Shown here: piece by piece, positions 40,444-50,270 of the stretch
Numbering within the stretch: position 1 is the stretch's first letter
Layout of the letters: every line of letters begins with the position of its first letter
Assembly (NCBI RefSeq): GCF_001315945.1
Contig: NZ_BBBG01000013.1
Coordinates: forward strand, 1-64,000
Origin: Methanogenium cariaci JCM 10550
Lineage (GTDB): Archaea; Halobacteriota; Methanomicrobia; Methanomicrobiales; Methanomicrobiaceae
DNA: 64,000 bases
Reading direction: 5' to 3'
Translations under genes and position numbers: made by a program
The notes under the pieces: model-generated
Told to the model about the DNA's origin: nothing
The model's input: only the letters and a program-made list of their open reading frames with translations
Database searches by the model: none

Positions 40444-41182
40444 ATGCTGAATGTTGAAAATCTTCACGTTGAAGTGGGAGGAAAAGAGGTTATCCACGGC
40501 GTTGACCTCCGTATCCCGGAAGGGGGGGAGACACATGTCCTGATGGGACCGAACGGGTCCGGGAAGACTACCCTTCTGCGTTCCATAATGGGATTTAGTA
40601 ATTATACGGTGACCAAAGGACGGATCACCTTCCGGGGACATGATGTCACCGAACTGCCGTTGCACGAACGGGCACGCTATGGCATGGGTATGATGTTTCA
40701 GCGCCCGCCTACGATTGCCGGTCTCAAACTCGGCAAACTGCTGGATGTGATGTCTGGGGGCACTCCTGCAAAGGCATACGAATATGCTGAAATGATGAAC
40801 ATGAGTTCGTTTCTGGACCGTGACCTGAATGCAAACTTTTCCGGCGGTGAGATCAAACGCAGTGAAGTGCTTCAGCTGATGGTTCAGCAGCCTGATTTAG
40901 TCATGCTTGATGAACCGGAAAGCGGTGTGGACCTCGAAAATATCGCACTCATCGGGAGAGCGATTGCCCGGCTTGTCGATAAGGACCGGCATATCATAAA
41001 CCGCCAGAAATCCGGTCTGATCATTACCCACACCGGGTTTATCATGGATTATCTGGAAGCGGATGCCGGGCACATGCTCTGTAATGGTGAGATACGGTGC
41101 CGGGGGGTAACCCGCGGGAAATACTGAAGGTAATTCAGGAACACGGATATCAGGAGTGTATTGAATGCGCAAAGCTGTAGAA
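40444..41182 (+). CDS. sufC: Fe-S cluster assembly ATPase SufC
   Basis: ABC-type ATPase of the SufBC scaffold. Walker A is MGPNGSGKTTLLRSIMG, the Q-loop GMMFQRPPTIAGLKL, signature NANFSGGEIKRSEVLQL, and Walker B LVMLDEPESGVDLENIALIG. The C-terminus runs NGEIRCRGNPREILKVIQEH and ends CIECAKL once the G6 run at 41102-41107 is corrected; uncorrected, it stops early. I start at ATG 40444 (MLNVENLHVEVGG) because residues upstream are not family-like. Overlaps sufB by 18 nt. Confidence 0.93.
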
Positions 41183-42291
41183 GGATTTGAGGACCTATCG
41201 TCTGAGGATCAGGAACGTCTTGAACAATCCGGGATGATGCTCTCCTCCGAGAACCGGTGCGGAAGTTTCTTCCAGGCAGACCAGGATGTCAAACACACGT
41301 CCTGCACATATGAAGGAATTGAGATGCTTCCGACAGCAGAAGCACTCAAAAAATACGACTGGCTCAAGGATTATTACTGGAATCTTATTGATAAGGACAA
41401 GGACGAATACACCCGGTATGTTGCAGCGCAGGAGCCACGCGGATATACTATCATCGCAAAGAAGGGCAGCAAAAATATCTTCCCCCCCTCCAGACCTGCC
41501 TGTTCATGGCAACGGACGATATCCAGACGGTCCACAACATTATCGTTGCCGAGGAAGGGGGGGCTGAACTGCACCTCATAACCGGATGTGTCTCCAGCCA
41601 CTCCGTGGGCCATGGAAAACACTATGGGATCACGGAATTTTATGTGGGTAAGGATGCTCTCATCAGCACGACGATGATCCATACCTGGGGGGGTGAGGAT
41701 GTTGAGGTCGTCCCGCGGAGTGCAGCACGGGTGGAGGAGAACGGCACGTTCCTCTCCAACTATATCAGCATGAAACCGGTGAAGCGTGTCCAGATGTACC
41801 CTGAAGCCCGGTTAAGCGGTGAGAATTCCGTGGCCCGGTTCAGTTCGGTTGTGCTTGCACCGGAGGGTTCGGAACTTGACCTCGGCCAGCGTGCCATTCT
41901 GGAAGCGAAGGGTACGAGTGCCGAACTCCTGTCCCGGGTGATCACCCGTGGCGGCAATGTGATCGCGAGAGCCCACATCATCGGCGGGGGGGCGGAGGAG
42001 ACCCGCGGCCATATCGAGTGCAAGGGTCTCATTCTTGAGGACGGCATTATCCATGCAATCCCGGAGATCGAGGGGGGGCGGCTCACCAATACCGAACTCT
42101 CCCATGAGGCGGCAGTGGGAAAAATCGCCCGCGATGAGATTGAATACCTGATGGCCCGGGGGGGTCTGAATGAGGAAGAGGCAACGGCAACCATCATTCG
42201 CGGGTTCCTTGACGTGAAGATACAGGGCCTGCCGGATTCACTCCAGCGGCAGATCGATGCCGCGATTGACGCTGCAGAAGACGGGTTCTGA
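41165..42291 (+). CDS. sufB: Fe-S cluster assembly protein SufB/SufD family
   Basis: Scaffold partner of SufC, about 375 aa. Archaeal methanogens carry one SufB-like protein forming a SufBC complex. Visible: GIEMLPTAEALKKYDWLKDY, MATDDIQTVHNIIVAEEGG, ITGCVSSHSVGHGKHYGITE, TTMIHTWGGEDVEVVPRSAA, then the beta-helix core and conserved ERGHIECKGLIL-type region, and TNTELSHEAAVGKIARDEIE. One frame break at C7 near 41482 (NIFPLQTCLFMATDD). Extra Gly residues at several G7 runs. Confidence 0.94.
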
Positions 42292-42296
42292 AGGGT

Positions 42297-42905
42297 ATGG
42301 TCTTTATCGACCTCACCCGTTCCTTTCCCGAACCCGCCTGCACGTATCCCGGCGATTGTGTCCCGGAGTGCCGCAGAGTGCAGAGGGACGGCTATCGTGT
42401 CTCAGTAGTGGTGGCAGGCAGCCACAGCGGGACTCACATCGACGCGCCCGCCCATTACATCGAAGACGGGCTGACCATTGACCAAATCCCGTCCGAGACG
42501 TTTATCGGCCCGGTGACGATCGTTGATCTCGGCCACCGGCGGTCAGCCATCCATCCTGAGGATATTCGTACCGGGATGGATGCAGAGCGGATCATCATCA
42601 AGACGGGGTATTCAGAAAAAACGTCATTTGATCCTGCATATGCATATCTTGATCAGGATGCCGCAGACCTTGTCGCCGCATCAGGTATCCGGGTTATCGG
42701 CATTGATACCCCCCCGTCCATTGAGGCCTATGATGGGACTGGTGATGTGCACCGCCGGATTCTGGGGGCGGGCATCCCGGTTATTGAATACCTCGATCTC
42801 AGCGAGGTCGGCGAGGGAGACTATTATATGATCGCCCTGCCACTGAAGATTACTGATGGCGACGGGGCACCGGCCCGGGTCATTGTGCAAAAGGAGGATG
42901 TATGA
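42297..42905 (+). CDS. Cyclase/kynurenine formamidase-like metal hydrolase
   Basis: 202 aa, intact. The family motif HSGTHIDAPAHYIEDG supplies His and Asp metal ligands, with FIDLTRSFPEPACTYPGD at the N-terminus and VIGIDTPPSIEAYDGTGDVH downstream. Members hydrolyse or cyclise amides and lactones; the substrate here is unknown. It starts 5 nt after sufB and overlaps the next gene by 4 nt, so it probably belongs to the suf transcript. Confidence 0.85.
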   Translation: MVFIDLTRSFPEPACTYPGDCVPECRRVQRDGYRVSVVVAGSHSGTHIDAPAHYIEDGLTIDQIPSETFIGPVTIVDLGHRRSAIHPEDIRTGMDAERIIIKTGYSEKTSFDPAYAYLDQDAADLVAASGIRVIGIDTPPSIEAYDGTGDVHRRILGAGIPVIEYLDLSEVGEGDYYMIALPLKITDGDGAPARVIVQKEDV

Positions 42906-43520
42906 GTTGTATCACTGACGCCGTAGAAGAGATGGAAAAGGTAACCCGGGGGGGCACCGGGTGCCACGACTGTAATGTAAAGATTGAACGCCAGCCGGAT
43001 GCACCGATGTGCCAATATGTGCGGGGGGGTGTCAACCTGAAGGTCGGGTTTGGCGGTGCGGCGGCAGATGTGGTCACGCAGTATCCGTTAGAGACGGTCA
43101 CCCGGATCCCGTTTATGTTCGGTGCGCCACTCGAATCACCGGAACAGCGGACCGCTGCCTGTGGGATACTGAGTGTGGTGGCACGGTTCCTCTGTCTCTG
43201 CAGGAGGGCGCAGGCATGCGGCCCCGAAGATCATGATGCGTGCTTCACGAATTTCCGTTCAGTCTATGATGGTAAAAAGATCTATGTAAACGGAAATCTC
43301 CCCCCCGACCTTGTCCGTCTTCTGGGGAAGAGTTCTGTCTCCTCACCGGAAGACGCGGACGTGATCGCGGTGGGCGGCGATGGTCTCTTCTCAGAGGAAG
43401 GTCTTGCACTGACAGACCACTACCGGGGGGAAAAAAGAAATGATCTTTGTCGGTCCTGCTACCGCAGGTGTTGCCACATTCCTGAACGAAGAACACTGGT
43501 GCCCCCCCTTTGCCCGGTGA
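42902..43520 (+). CDS. Cys-rich conserved archaeal protein of unknown function
   Basis: About 205 aa. I do not recognise a named family. Cysteines occur as CITD (N-terminus), GCHDCNVKI, PMCQYV, AACGIL, LCLCRRAQACG and DACFTNF, plus WCPPFAR at the end, so it may bind a metal or cluster. A Gly-rich segment (LKVGFGGAAADVV) and IFVGPATAGVATFLNEEHWC are notable. The last part requires a frame change near 43440, where an A6 run should be A5; otherwise the frame runs on to ~43543. Coupled to the cyclase by ATGA overlap, downstream of SufBC. Confidence 0.65.
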
Positions 43521-43569
43521 GCGGCAGCAAACAGATAGATTGAATACTCCTCTTTTTCATGGTACCTGT

Positions 43570-44827
43570 ATGCTCTTTGGCTCTTCAGGCATACGCCGTC
43601 CGTTCGGATCTGAACTGATAAAAACTGCACGGGAGGTCGGCGGTTGTGTCGGCGCCTCCTGTTCTTCCATTGTCATTGGTCGTGACGCACGCACGACCGG
43701 TCCCCCCCTGCTGGAAGCAGCGTTTACCGCTGGCGCCGCTGCGGCCGGATGCCGGGTGATTTCCGGGGGGGGTGTTGCCCCTACTCCCACCGTTGCATAT
43801 GCCGCACGGCACCATGATGCCGGCTGTATGATCACTGCTTCCCACAATCCTGAGGAATACAACGGGCTCAAACTGGTGAACCCGGATGGTTCCGCCTTCT
43901 CTCTGGCACGCCAGCAGGAGATTGAGGAGACCCATGCCCTGCCACATATTACCGACTGGAACAAACAGGGTGAGACAGCTGAAACAGATATTATCCGGCC
44001 CTATCTGGATGTGATACAGGATGCCATCTCTCTCCCGGAAGGTCTGCATGTCGTGCTTGACTGTGGAAACGGTGCGGCGTCCCGTGTCACACCGGCCCTT
44101 CTCCGGCGTGCGGGCATACAATATACCGGCATTAACTGCACGGTGCAGGGCTTTTTTGCCCGGCCGTCCGAACCCCCCCTGAAAGAAAATCTGCCCTACA
44201 TCCCCGCCATGGTGAAACAGTCTGGTGCCGCAGGTGCCCTTATTCACGATGGCGATGCTGACCGGTTCATGGCATTTGACAATCAGGGAAATTATATCAG
44301 CGGTGACCATCTCCTCATGCTCTTTGCCGAATGGACCGGTGCAAAGACGGTGGTGACCACTGTTGATGCATCTATGGCCATAGAAGAGGTGGCGACCGTC
44401 AGAAGAACACCGGTCGGCGATTCGTTTGTCTCAGAAGCACTGGTGGCAGGGGGGGGACTTTGGCGGTGAACCATCCGGAAGCTGGATCTTCCCTGCCCAT
44501 TCTCTCTGTCCGGACGGGCCGTATGCCGCGGCCCTCTACTGTGCGATGGCAGCAGAGTGGGACGTCGCCGAGAAGATAGCAGAATATCCCCCCCACTATC
44601 CCATCATACGCCGTTCATTCCGTCGCGAAGACGGACGTGCCCTGCTTCTCGCGCTGGGTGCAGATAATCCGACGGATGGCATCCGCATCGAAGAGGAGGA
44701 CGGCTGGTGTCTGATCCGGGCAAGCGGCACGGAACCAAAGGTTCGTGTCACCGCCGAAGGGCGCGATACAGTGTCTGCGGAAAAAATGGCACAGAAAGGG
44801 GGGGAAGCTCTCATCTGTGTGGGATAA
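43570..44827 (+). CDS. glmM: Phosphoglucosamine/phosphomannomutase
   Basis: Interconverts hexosamine 6- and 1-phosphates; context points to glucosamine. MLFGSSGIRRPFG at the N-terminus, active-site Ser loop MITASHNPEEYNGLKL, metal loop HDGDADRFMAFD, sugar loop region GGDFGGEPSGSWIF (across a frame break at G8 near 44450-44457), and phosphate-binding LIRASGTEPKVRVTAEG. About 420 aa. GlmU-like enzymes and GlmS follow, so the set makes UDP-GlcNAc. Confidence 0.9.
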
Positions 44828-44866
44828 CTTATACATTAATACAGGGCAAATATCATTTGATTGACT

Positions 44867-46092
44867 ATGCTGTGTGTCCTGCTTGCAGCGGGCGAGGGGG
44901 GGAAACGGATGGCTCCTCTCACCGCAACCCGCCCGAAAGTGATGCTTCCTGTCGCGAACCGGCCGATGATTGAACACCTGATCTGTGCAGTGCGTGATGC
45001 GGGCATCGACACGTTTATTATCGTTGTCGGATTCCGTGAGAAGGAGATCCGTGACTATTTTGGTGATGGTGAGAAGTGGGGGGGGTCTCAATTCGCTATA
45101 CGGTCCAGAGAGCCCAGAGCGGCACCGGTGACGCCCTCCGGGCAGCAAAGGGACTGGTGAAGGGACGGTTCCTGCTCATGAACGCTGATATGATCGTAAC
45201 TGCCGACGATGTCAGGCGTATCTGTGCTTCTTCTGCACCGGCGGTTGGTGTCGTTGAGAGCGAGCACCCGGAACAGTACGGGGGGGTGATCACGGAGACC
45301 GGAGGGAAGGTCACCGGCATCTATGAAAAATCGTCGAACCCGCCGGGCAACCTGATCAATGCGGGAATCTATCTTTTTGATGATGATATCTTTGCAGAGG
45401 CGGACCGCCTTGTGCCTTCGCCCCGCGGGGGGGAATATGAACTGACCGATGCCCTCTTACCTGCATATCCCGCAGTGAACTGTATGCGGTGCCGCTGGTG
45501 TCGTGGTGTGATATCGGTGCCCCGTGGAATCTTTTAGAGGCAAATGAGGATGCACTCTCCGGCATGGCTCCCGGTATCCGGGGGGGTGAAGTGGAGGAGG
45601 TGTCACCCTGAAAGGTGCGGTGGTGCTTGCAGAGGGCAGCGTCATCCGCTCCGGAACCTATATTGAAGGGCCCTGTATGATCGGGACCGGGTGCACCATT
45701 GGCCCGCATGTCTATATCCGGGGCAGTACGGTCATCGGAGACGACTGCCACGTTGGCCATGCCAGTGAACTAAAAAATTCGGTGATCTTTCCCCCCCGGA
45801 CAAAGATACCGCACTTCAGTTATATCGGTGACAGTGTCATTGGTTCCGGGTGTAATTTCGGTGCCGGGACAAAGGTGGCCAACCTTCGTCATGACAAGGA
45901 ACCGGTGAAGGTAGGGGGGGTGTCTCCACCGGACGTAAGAAGTTCGGGGGGGCCGTTGTTGGTGACAACGTCCTCTTTGGCATCAACTGTTCGATCAATG
46001 TGGGAGCCTCTGTCGGAAGGGATGTCCGGGTCGGCCCGCACACGGTGGTCAGCGGTACGATTGCCGATGAGTCCGTTCTTGGGAGGAACTGA
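44867..46092 (+). CDS. GlmU-like sugar-1-phosphate nucleotidyltransferase/acetyltransferase (1st copy)
   Basis: Archaeal bifunctional GlmU-like enzyme, about 400 aa. The N-terminal nucleotidyltransferase reads CVLLAAGEGGKRMAPLTATR (consensus LAAGEGKRM), PKVMLPVANRPMIEHL and TGDALRAAKGLVKGRFLLMN. The C-terminal left-handed beta helix has hexapeptide repeats (GTGCTIGPHVYIRGSTVIGD, GSGCNFGAGTKVANLRHD). Frame breaks lie near 45080, 45460 and 45910-45945. Likely forms UDP-GlcNAc from GlcN-1-P. A tandem paralogue begins 5 nt after its stop. Confidence 0.85.
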
Positions 46093-46096
46093 TACC

Positions 46097-47273
46097 ATGC
46101 AGGCAGTTGTTCTTGCAGGAGGGGGGGAAGGGTCACGGCTGCGCCCGCTGACCCGCAACCGCCCGAAGGCACTGATTCCGGTGGCAAACCGGCCCATTAT
46201 CGAGTATGTCATCGAAGCGCTGACGGAGGTAGGGGGGGTGCGGGATATTACCGTCGTCGTCGGCTACCGCAAAGAGCAGGTTATTCACTGCCTTGCAAAC
46301 CTTCCGGTGCCGGTGAATGTCATCGTACAGGAGAAACAACTGGGGGGGGTGGCGGATGCCCTTATGGCAGCAAAGGATCATGTCTCCGGCAGGTTCCTTC
46401 TGCTTCCCGGTGACAATGTCATCAGGGCGGCGGCCCTCCGCCCTCTCTGTGGAGACGGTGGTCCTGCTCTCCTCACCACCACCCATTCCCAACCGACGGA
46501 TTTTGGAGTGGTACAGACTCATGAGGGATTTGTAGAGGAGATAACCGAAAAGCCGGATGTGGCCGAATCATTTCTGGTTTCAACCGGTGTCTTCTCACTG
46601 GACCCTTCGGTATTCAGCTATCATGAACCCGGGCTGGAACTCCCCCCCGGTATGATCAACCGGATGATCGCCGACGGCATTGGTGTCCGGTCGCACCGTA
46701 TCACGGAGGGCTGGTCTGATGCGGTCTTTGCATGGGATTTGCTCACCCTGAACCGGTTATTGCTGAAGAAGACGGTCTCCCTCTCAGCCGGAACGATCTC
46801 ACGGCATGCCACAGTGGAAGGCCGGGTCTCAATCGGTCGCGGGACACAGATTCTCCCGGGCACTGTGATCACCGGACCTGCGGTCATCGGTTCGAACTGT
46901 ATCATTGGCCCGAATGCCTGTATATCAGCCGGGACTGCAATCGGGTCGGGCGTGACGGTGGCCCCCCCTTTTCACATATCTCTCGCAGTATTCTGATGGA
47001 TGATGTGACGGTCGGGTCGCATTCCAGTCTCAGAGAGAGTGTGGTTGGAGAAGGTTGCAGTCTTGCAGACCATACCGTATCCGTCTGTGGAGAGTTTGCC
47101 ACAGATGTCCGGGTCGATGTGTCTCCGGTGTGCTTGGTACGATTATGGGAGACCGGGTACAGACCGCACCCTTTACGGTGCTGAAGAATGCTGTTGTCGG
47201 CAATAATGTGGTTGTTGAGACGGCTGGCCGGACGATTACCGGGTATGTTCCGGATCAGAGAGTGGTGATGTAG
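46097..47273 (+). CDS. GlmU-like sugar-1-phosphate nucleotidyltransferase/acetyltransferase (2nd copy)
   Basis: Paralogue of the preceding gene, about 390 aa: MQAVVLAGGGEGSRLRPLT, PKALIPVANRPIIEYVIEAL, FLLLPGDNVI, FGVVQTHEGFVEEITEKPDV, and a hexapeptide tail (GSNCIIGPNACISAGTAIGS). Frame breaks lie near 46968 (C6) and 47130. Two tandem copies suggest division of labour, for example glucose- or glucosamine-specific uridylyl or thymidylyl transfer; this is inference. The stop is immediately followed by the glmS ATG. Confidence 0.85.
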
Positions 47274-49035
47274 ATGTGCGGGATTGTCGGATACATCGGC
47301 TGGCGTGACGCTGCACCCATGCTTGTCGAAGGGCTGAAAAGTCTCGAGTACCGAGGGTATGACTCGTTTGGGGGGGTTGCCACCGGAACAGACCGTCTTA
47401 TGGTGGCCAAACGGAAAGGACGTATCTCTGAACAGGCGGACTGCGTATCGGGCTGCCATGCACCCGTGGGATTGGTCATACCCGGTGGGCGACCCACGGT
47501 CTGCCCGATGACCGCAACGCCCATCCACACACCGACTGTAGCGGACGGTTTGCCATTGTCCACAATGGTATTATTGAAAACTACGCTGAACTCAGGCGGG
47601 GGCTGGAGGAGCGTGGCCATCGGTTTACTTCTGATACGGACAGCGAGGTGATTGCCCATCTCATTGAGGAGGCATGGGAGGGAGATTTTGCCGCTGCAGT
47701 CCGTGGTGTCCTTCCGCTTCTGGAAGGATCATATGCGATTCTTGCGCTCTGTGCAGATACTGATGAGGTCGTTGCCGCACGGGAACGCAGTCCGCTGGTG
47801 TTAGGTCTTGGTGACGACGAATTCTTTGCCTGCTCTGACGCAACCCCCCCATTGTCGCATATACCCGGAATATTCTGGTCATGGAAGACGGGGGATCTGG
47901 CAGTGATACGGCGTGGTTCAGTTGCGGTGGAGAATGGGGGGGAGACCGTCGTTCGTGAAACGACGTATATTGACTATGACGTTGAAGCGTCCCGGAAAGG
48001 CGGGTTTGAACACTTCATGCTCAAGGAGATCTTTGAGCAGCCCGATGTCTTCCAGCAGTCATTCCGCCTGGCATGTAAACATCATGGCATCAGCATGCTC
48101 CTCAGCCGTGCACGTGGAATCTCGGTGATCGCCTGTGGGACCTCGTATAATGCTGCTCTGCTCTTTCGGTATTTTGTCGAGAAAGAATGTGGTGTGCCTG
48201 TCCGGGTGGATCTGGCCTCAGAGTACCGGTATCTCTCCACACCGGGTGATGAGATCGTGATTGCGGTCTCCCAGTCGGGAGAGACTGCCGACACCCTGTC
48301 GGCCCTGAAAAAAGCGGCGTCTTCAAACTGTGCAACCATTGCAATTACCAATGTGCAGGGGGGGAGTTCCATTACTCGTGCAGCAGATGATACCATCTAT
48401 ACCGGGGGGGCCGGGCCTGAGATCAGCGTGGCTGCCACAAAATCGTATATGGGCCAGTATGCAGCATTTGTCGGCCTGCTTGCCGGGATGAGCTGTTCTG
48501 ACATGTCTGCTGTGGAACGTTCCGTCCGGCAGGCCATTGAGGAGTCCCTTCTCACGGATGTGAATGAGGCGGTCAGTCTCTGTGTTGGGGCATCAACCCT
48601 CTTCTATGTCGGCAGGGGTATCTTTTATCCGGTTGCCCTGGAAGGAGCCCTCAAGATGAAGGAGATTTCCTACATCCATGCCGAGGGGTATGCGGCGGGT
48701 GAGATAAAACACGGCCCCCCCTTTGCCCTTCTTTCAAAAGATACGCCCGCTGTCGCTGTCTGCCTGCCCGGAGACGGGTATCAGTCGATGCTCGGCAACC
48801 TCCGGGAGATGAAGGCACGGGGGACTCCTCTCATCGGCATCGGCTATGGAGATGACATTGACCTGCAGGATGTGGCCGATGTCTGCATTCCGGTCCCCCC
48901 CAAAGGGACGCATATGCGCAGGTGGCTGCGGTGACGGTTATTATGCAGCGGATTGCATATTATACGGCGCTTGCCCTTGGGCGGGATATTGACAAACCCC
49001 CCCGGAACCTTGCAAAGAGTGTGACGGTTGAATGA
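47274..49035 (+). CDS. glmS: Glutamine-fructose-6-phosphate aminotransferase
   Basis: First committed step to UDP-GlcNAc. The glutaminase domain starts at the catalytic Cys2 in [13 protein letters not shown] and includes EYRGYDSFG and [13 protein letters not shown]. Two SIS domains follow: [37 protein letters not shown], and [20 protein letters not shown]. The universal C-terminus [12 protein letters not shown] appears as [14 protein letters not shown], one Pro too many at C7 (48997-49003). Frame breaks lie near 47445, 47535, 47850 and 48905. About 585 aa. Confidence 0.95.
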
Positions 49036-49059
49036 TGATACAACGGAACAATTGATGAT

Positions 49060-50214
49060 ATGAATATTCTTCTTATTTCAACACAGGATTATATCCACCA
49101 TCCGGTGCCTTCACGGCACCACTATATCTTCGAAGAACTTGCAAAGACGCATGAGGTTCACGTGCCTCACTTTCATGTGAGTGAGGGAAAAGAACGCGAT
49201 ACCCGTCTGCATGTTCACGAAGCGACGAAATATTACACGAAATCTCCGCTGAAACATTATCTCTTCAACAGCCCTACCCATTTTAAGGTGATTGAAGAGA
49301 TTGTCCGGGATAATGACATTGACGTCATCGTCACCGGGCATATCCTTGCAGGTACTGCAGCAATACGGAGCGGAAAAAAGCATAATGTGCCGGTAGTGTT
49401 TGACCTGAAGGACTGGCTTCCTGAATCTGCTGCTGCATATTACAAATCGGGTCTGGTGAAAGATGTACTCCGAAAAGGTGTCTGGGAGATTACAAAATAT
49501 AATCTGAAACATTCTTCAGAGATTGTCACCGTCTCCCCCTCGCTTGTGGATCTCCTCAGAGAACGGGGGGGATTTGAATCCCGCCTCATTACCAATGGGG
49601 GGGTAAATACTGATATTTTTGTGCCGATGGACGGAGCGAAATGCCGCGAACGTCTGGGCATCCCGAAGGATCAGTTCGTGATAGGATTTGAGGGAAGCAT
49701 TGAACGGTTTTTTGCTCTTGACAAGGTGATCTCTGCAATGAAAGAGATTGTCGTGCAGAAGGAGAATACCACCCTTCTGATCGTCGGCGGCGGGCTCTTC
49801 ACTGATTATGAAGCTGAGCTTAAACAGCTTGTCATTGATCTGGGACTGGAGGATGTCGTGAAGTTTACCGGAACCGTGCCCTATTCGCATCTGCCTCATT
49901 ATATATCAGCAATGGACGTCTGCTGTATCCCGTATGTGGATGAAGACTGGGTCTCCCACTCTCTTCCCAACAAGTTTTTTGAATATTCTGCATGCGGAAA
50001 ACCGATTCTTTCCACCCCCCCTGTGCCCGATGTGATGAGAATACAACAGGGAAATGTCTTCCCGTACACCACCTATGAAGAGTTTGTTGATCTCTGTCTG
50101 GGATTTTCCACGGGAGTTCCTGAATTCAACCTTGATGTGCGGGCATATAGCTGGAAGAAGAAGGCAGAAGAGTTTGAATCGATATTTCGAAGGGTAATCA
50201 AAGAAAATTTATAG
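49060..50214 (+). CDS. Glycosyltransferase family 4
   Basis: 384 aa, intact GT-B fold enzyme. N-terminal MNILLISTQDYIHHPVPSRH, linker SSEIVTVSPSLVDLL, donor-site FVIGFEGSIERFFALDKVIS, and the GT4 EX7E-type region in LPNKFFEYSACGKPILST. Positioned 25 nt after GlmS and before AglB, so it probably adds a sugar to the dolichol-linked N-glycan precursor. The sugar specificity is not readable. Confidence 0.88.
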   Translation: MNILLISTQDYIHHPVPSRHHYIFEELAKTHEVHVPHFHVSEGKERDTRLHVHEATKYYTKSPLKHYLFNSPTHFKVIEEIVRDNDIDVIVTGHILAGTAAIRSGKKHNVPVVFDLKDWLPESAAAYYKSGLVKDVLRKGVWEITKYNLKHSSEIVTVSPSLVDLLRERGGFESRLITNGGVNTDIFVPMDGAKCRERLGIPKDQFVIGFEGSIERFFALDKVISAMKEIVVQKENTTLLIVGGGLFTDYEAELKQLVIDLGLEDVVKFTGTVPYSHLPHYISAMDVCCIPYVDEDWVSHSLPNKFFEYSACGKPILSTPPVPDVMRIQQGNVFPYTTYEEFVDLCLGFSTGVPEFNLDVRAYSWKKKAEEFESIFRRVIKENL

Positions 50215-50270
50215 ATCAGGCAAATTAAAAGGTATTAATACTCTCAGGTTATGATGCTTATCTGAAGTAC

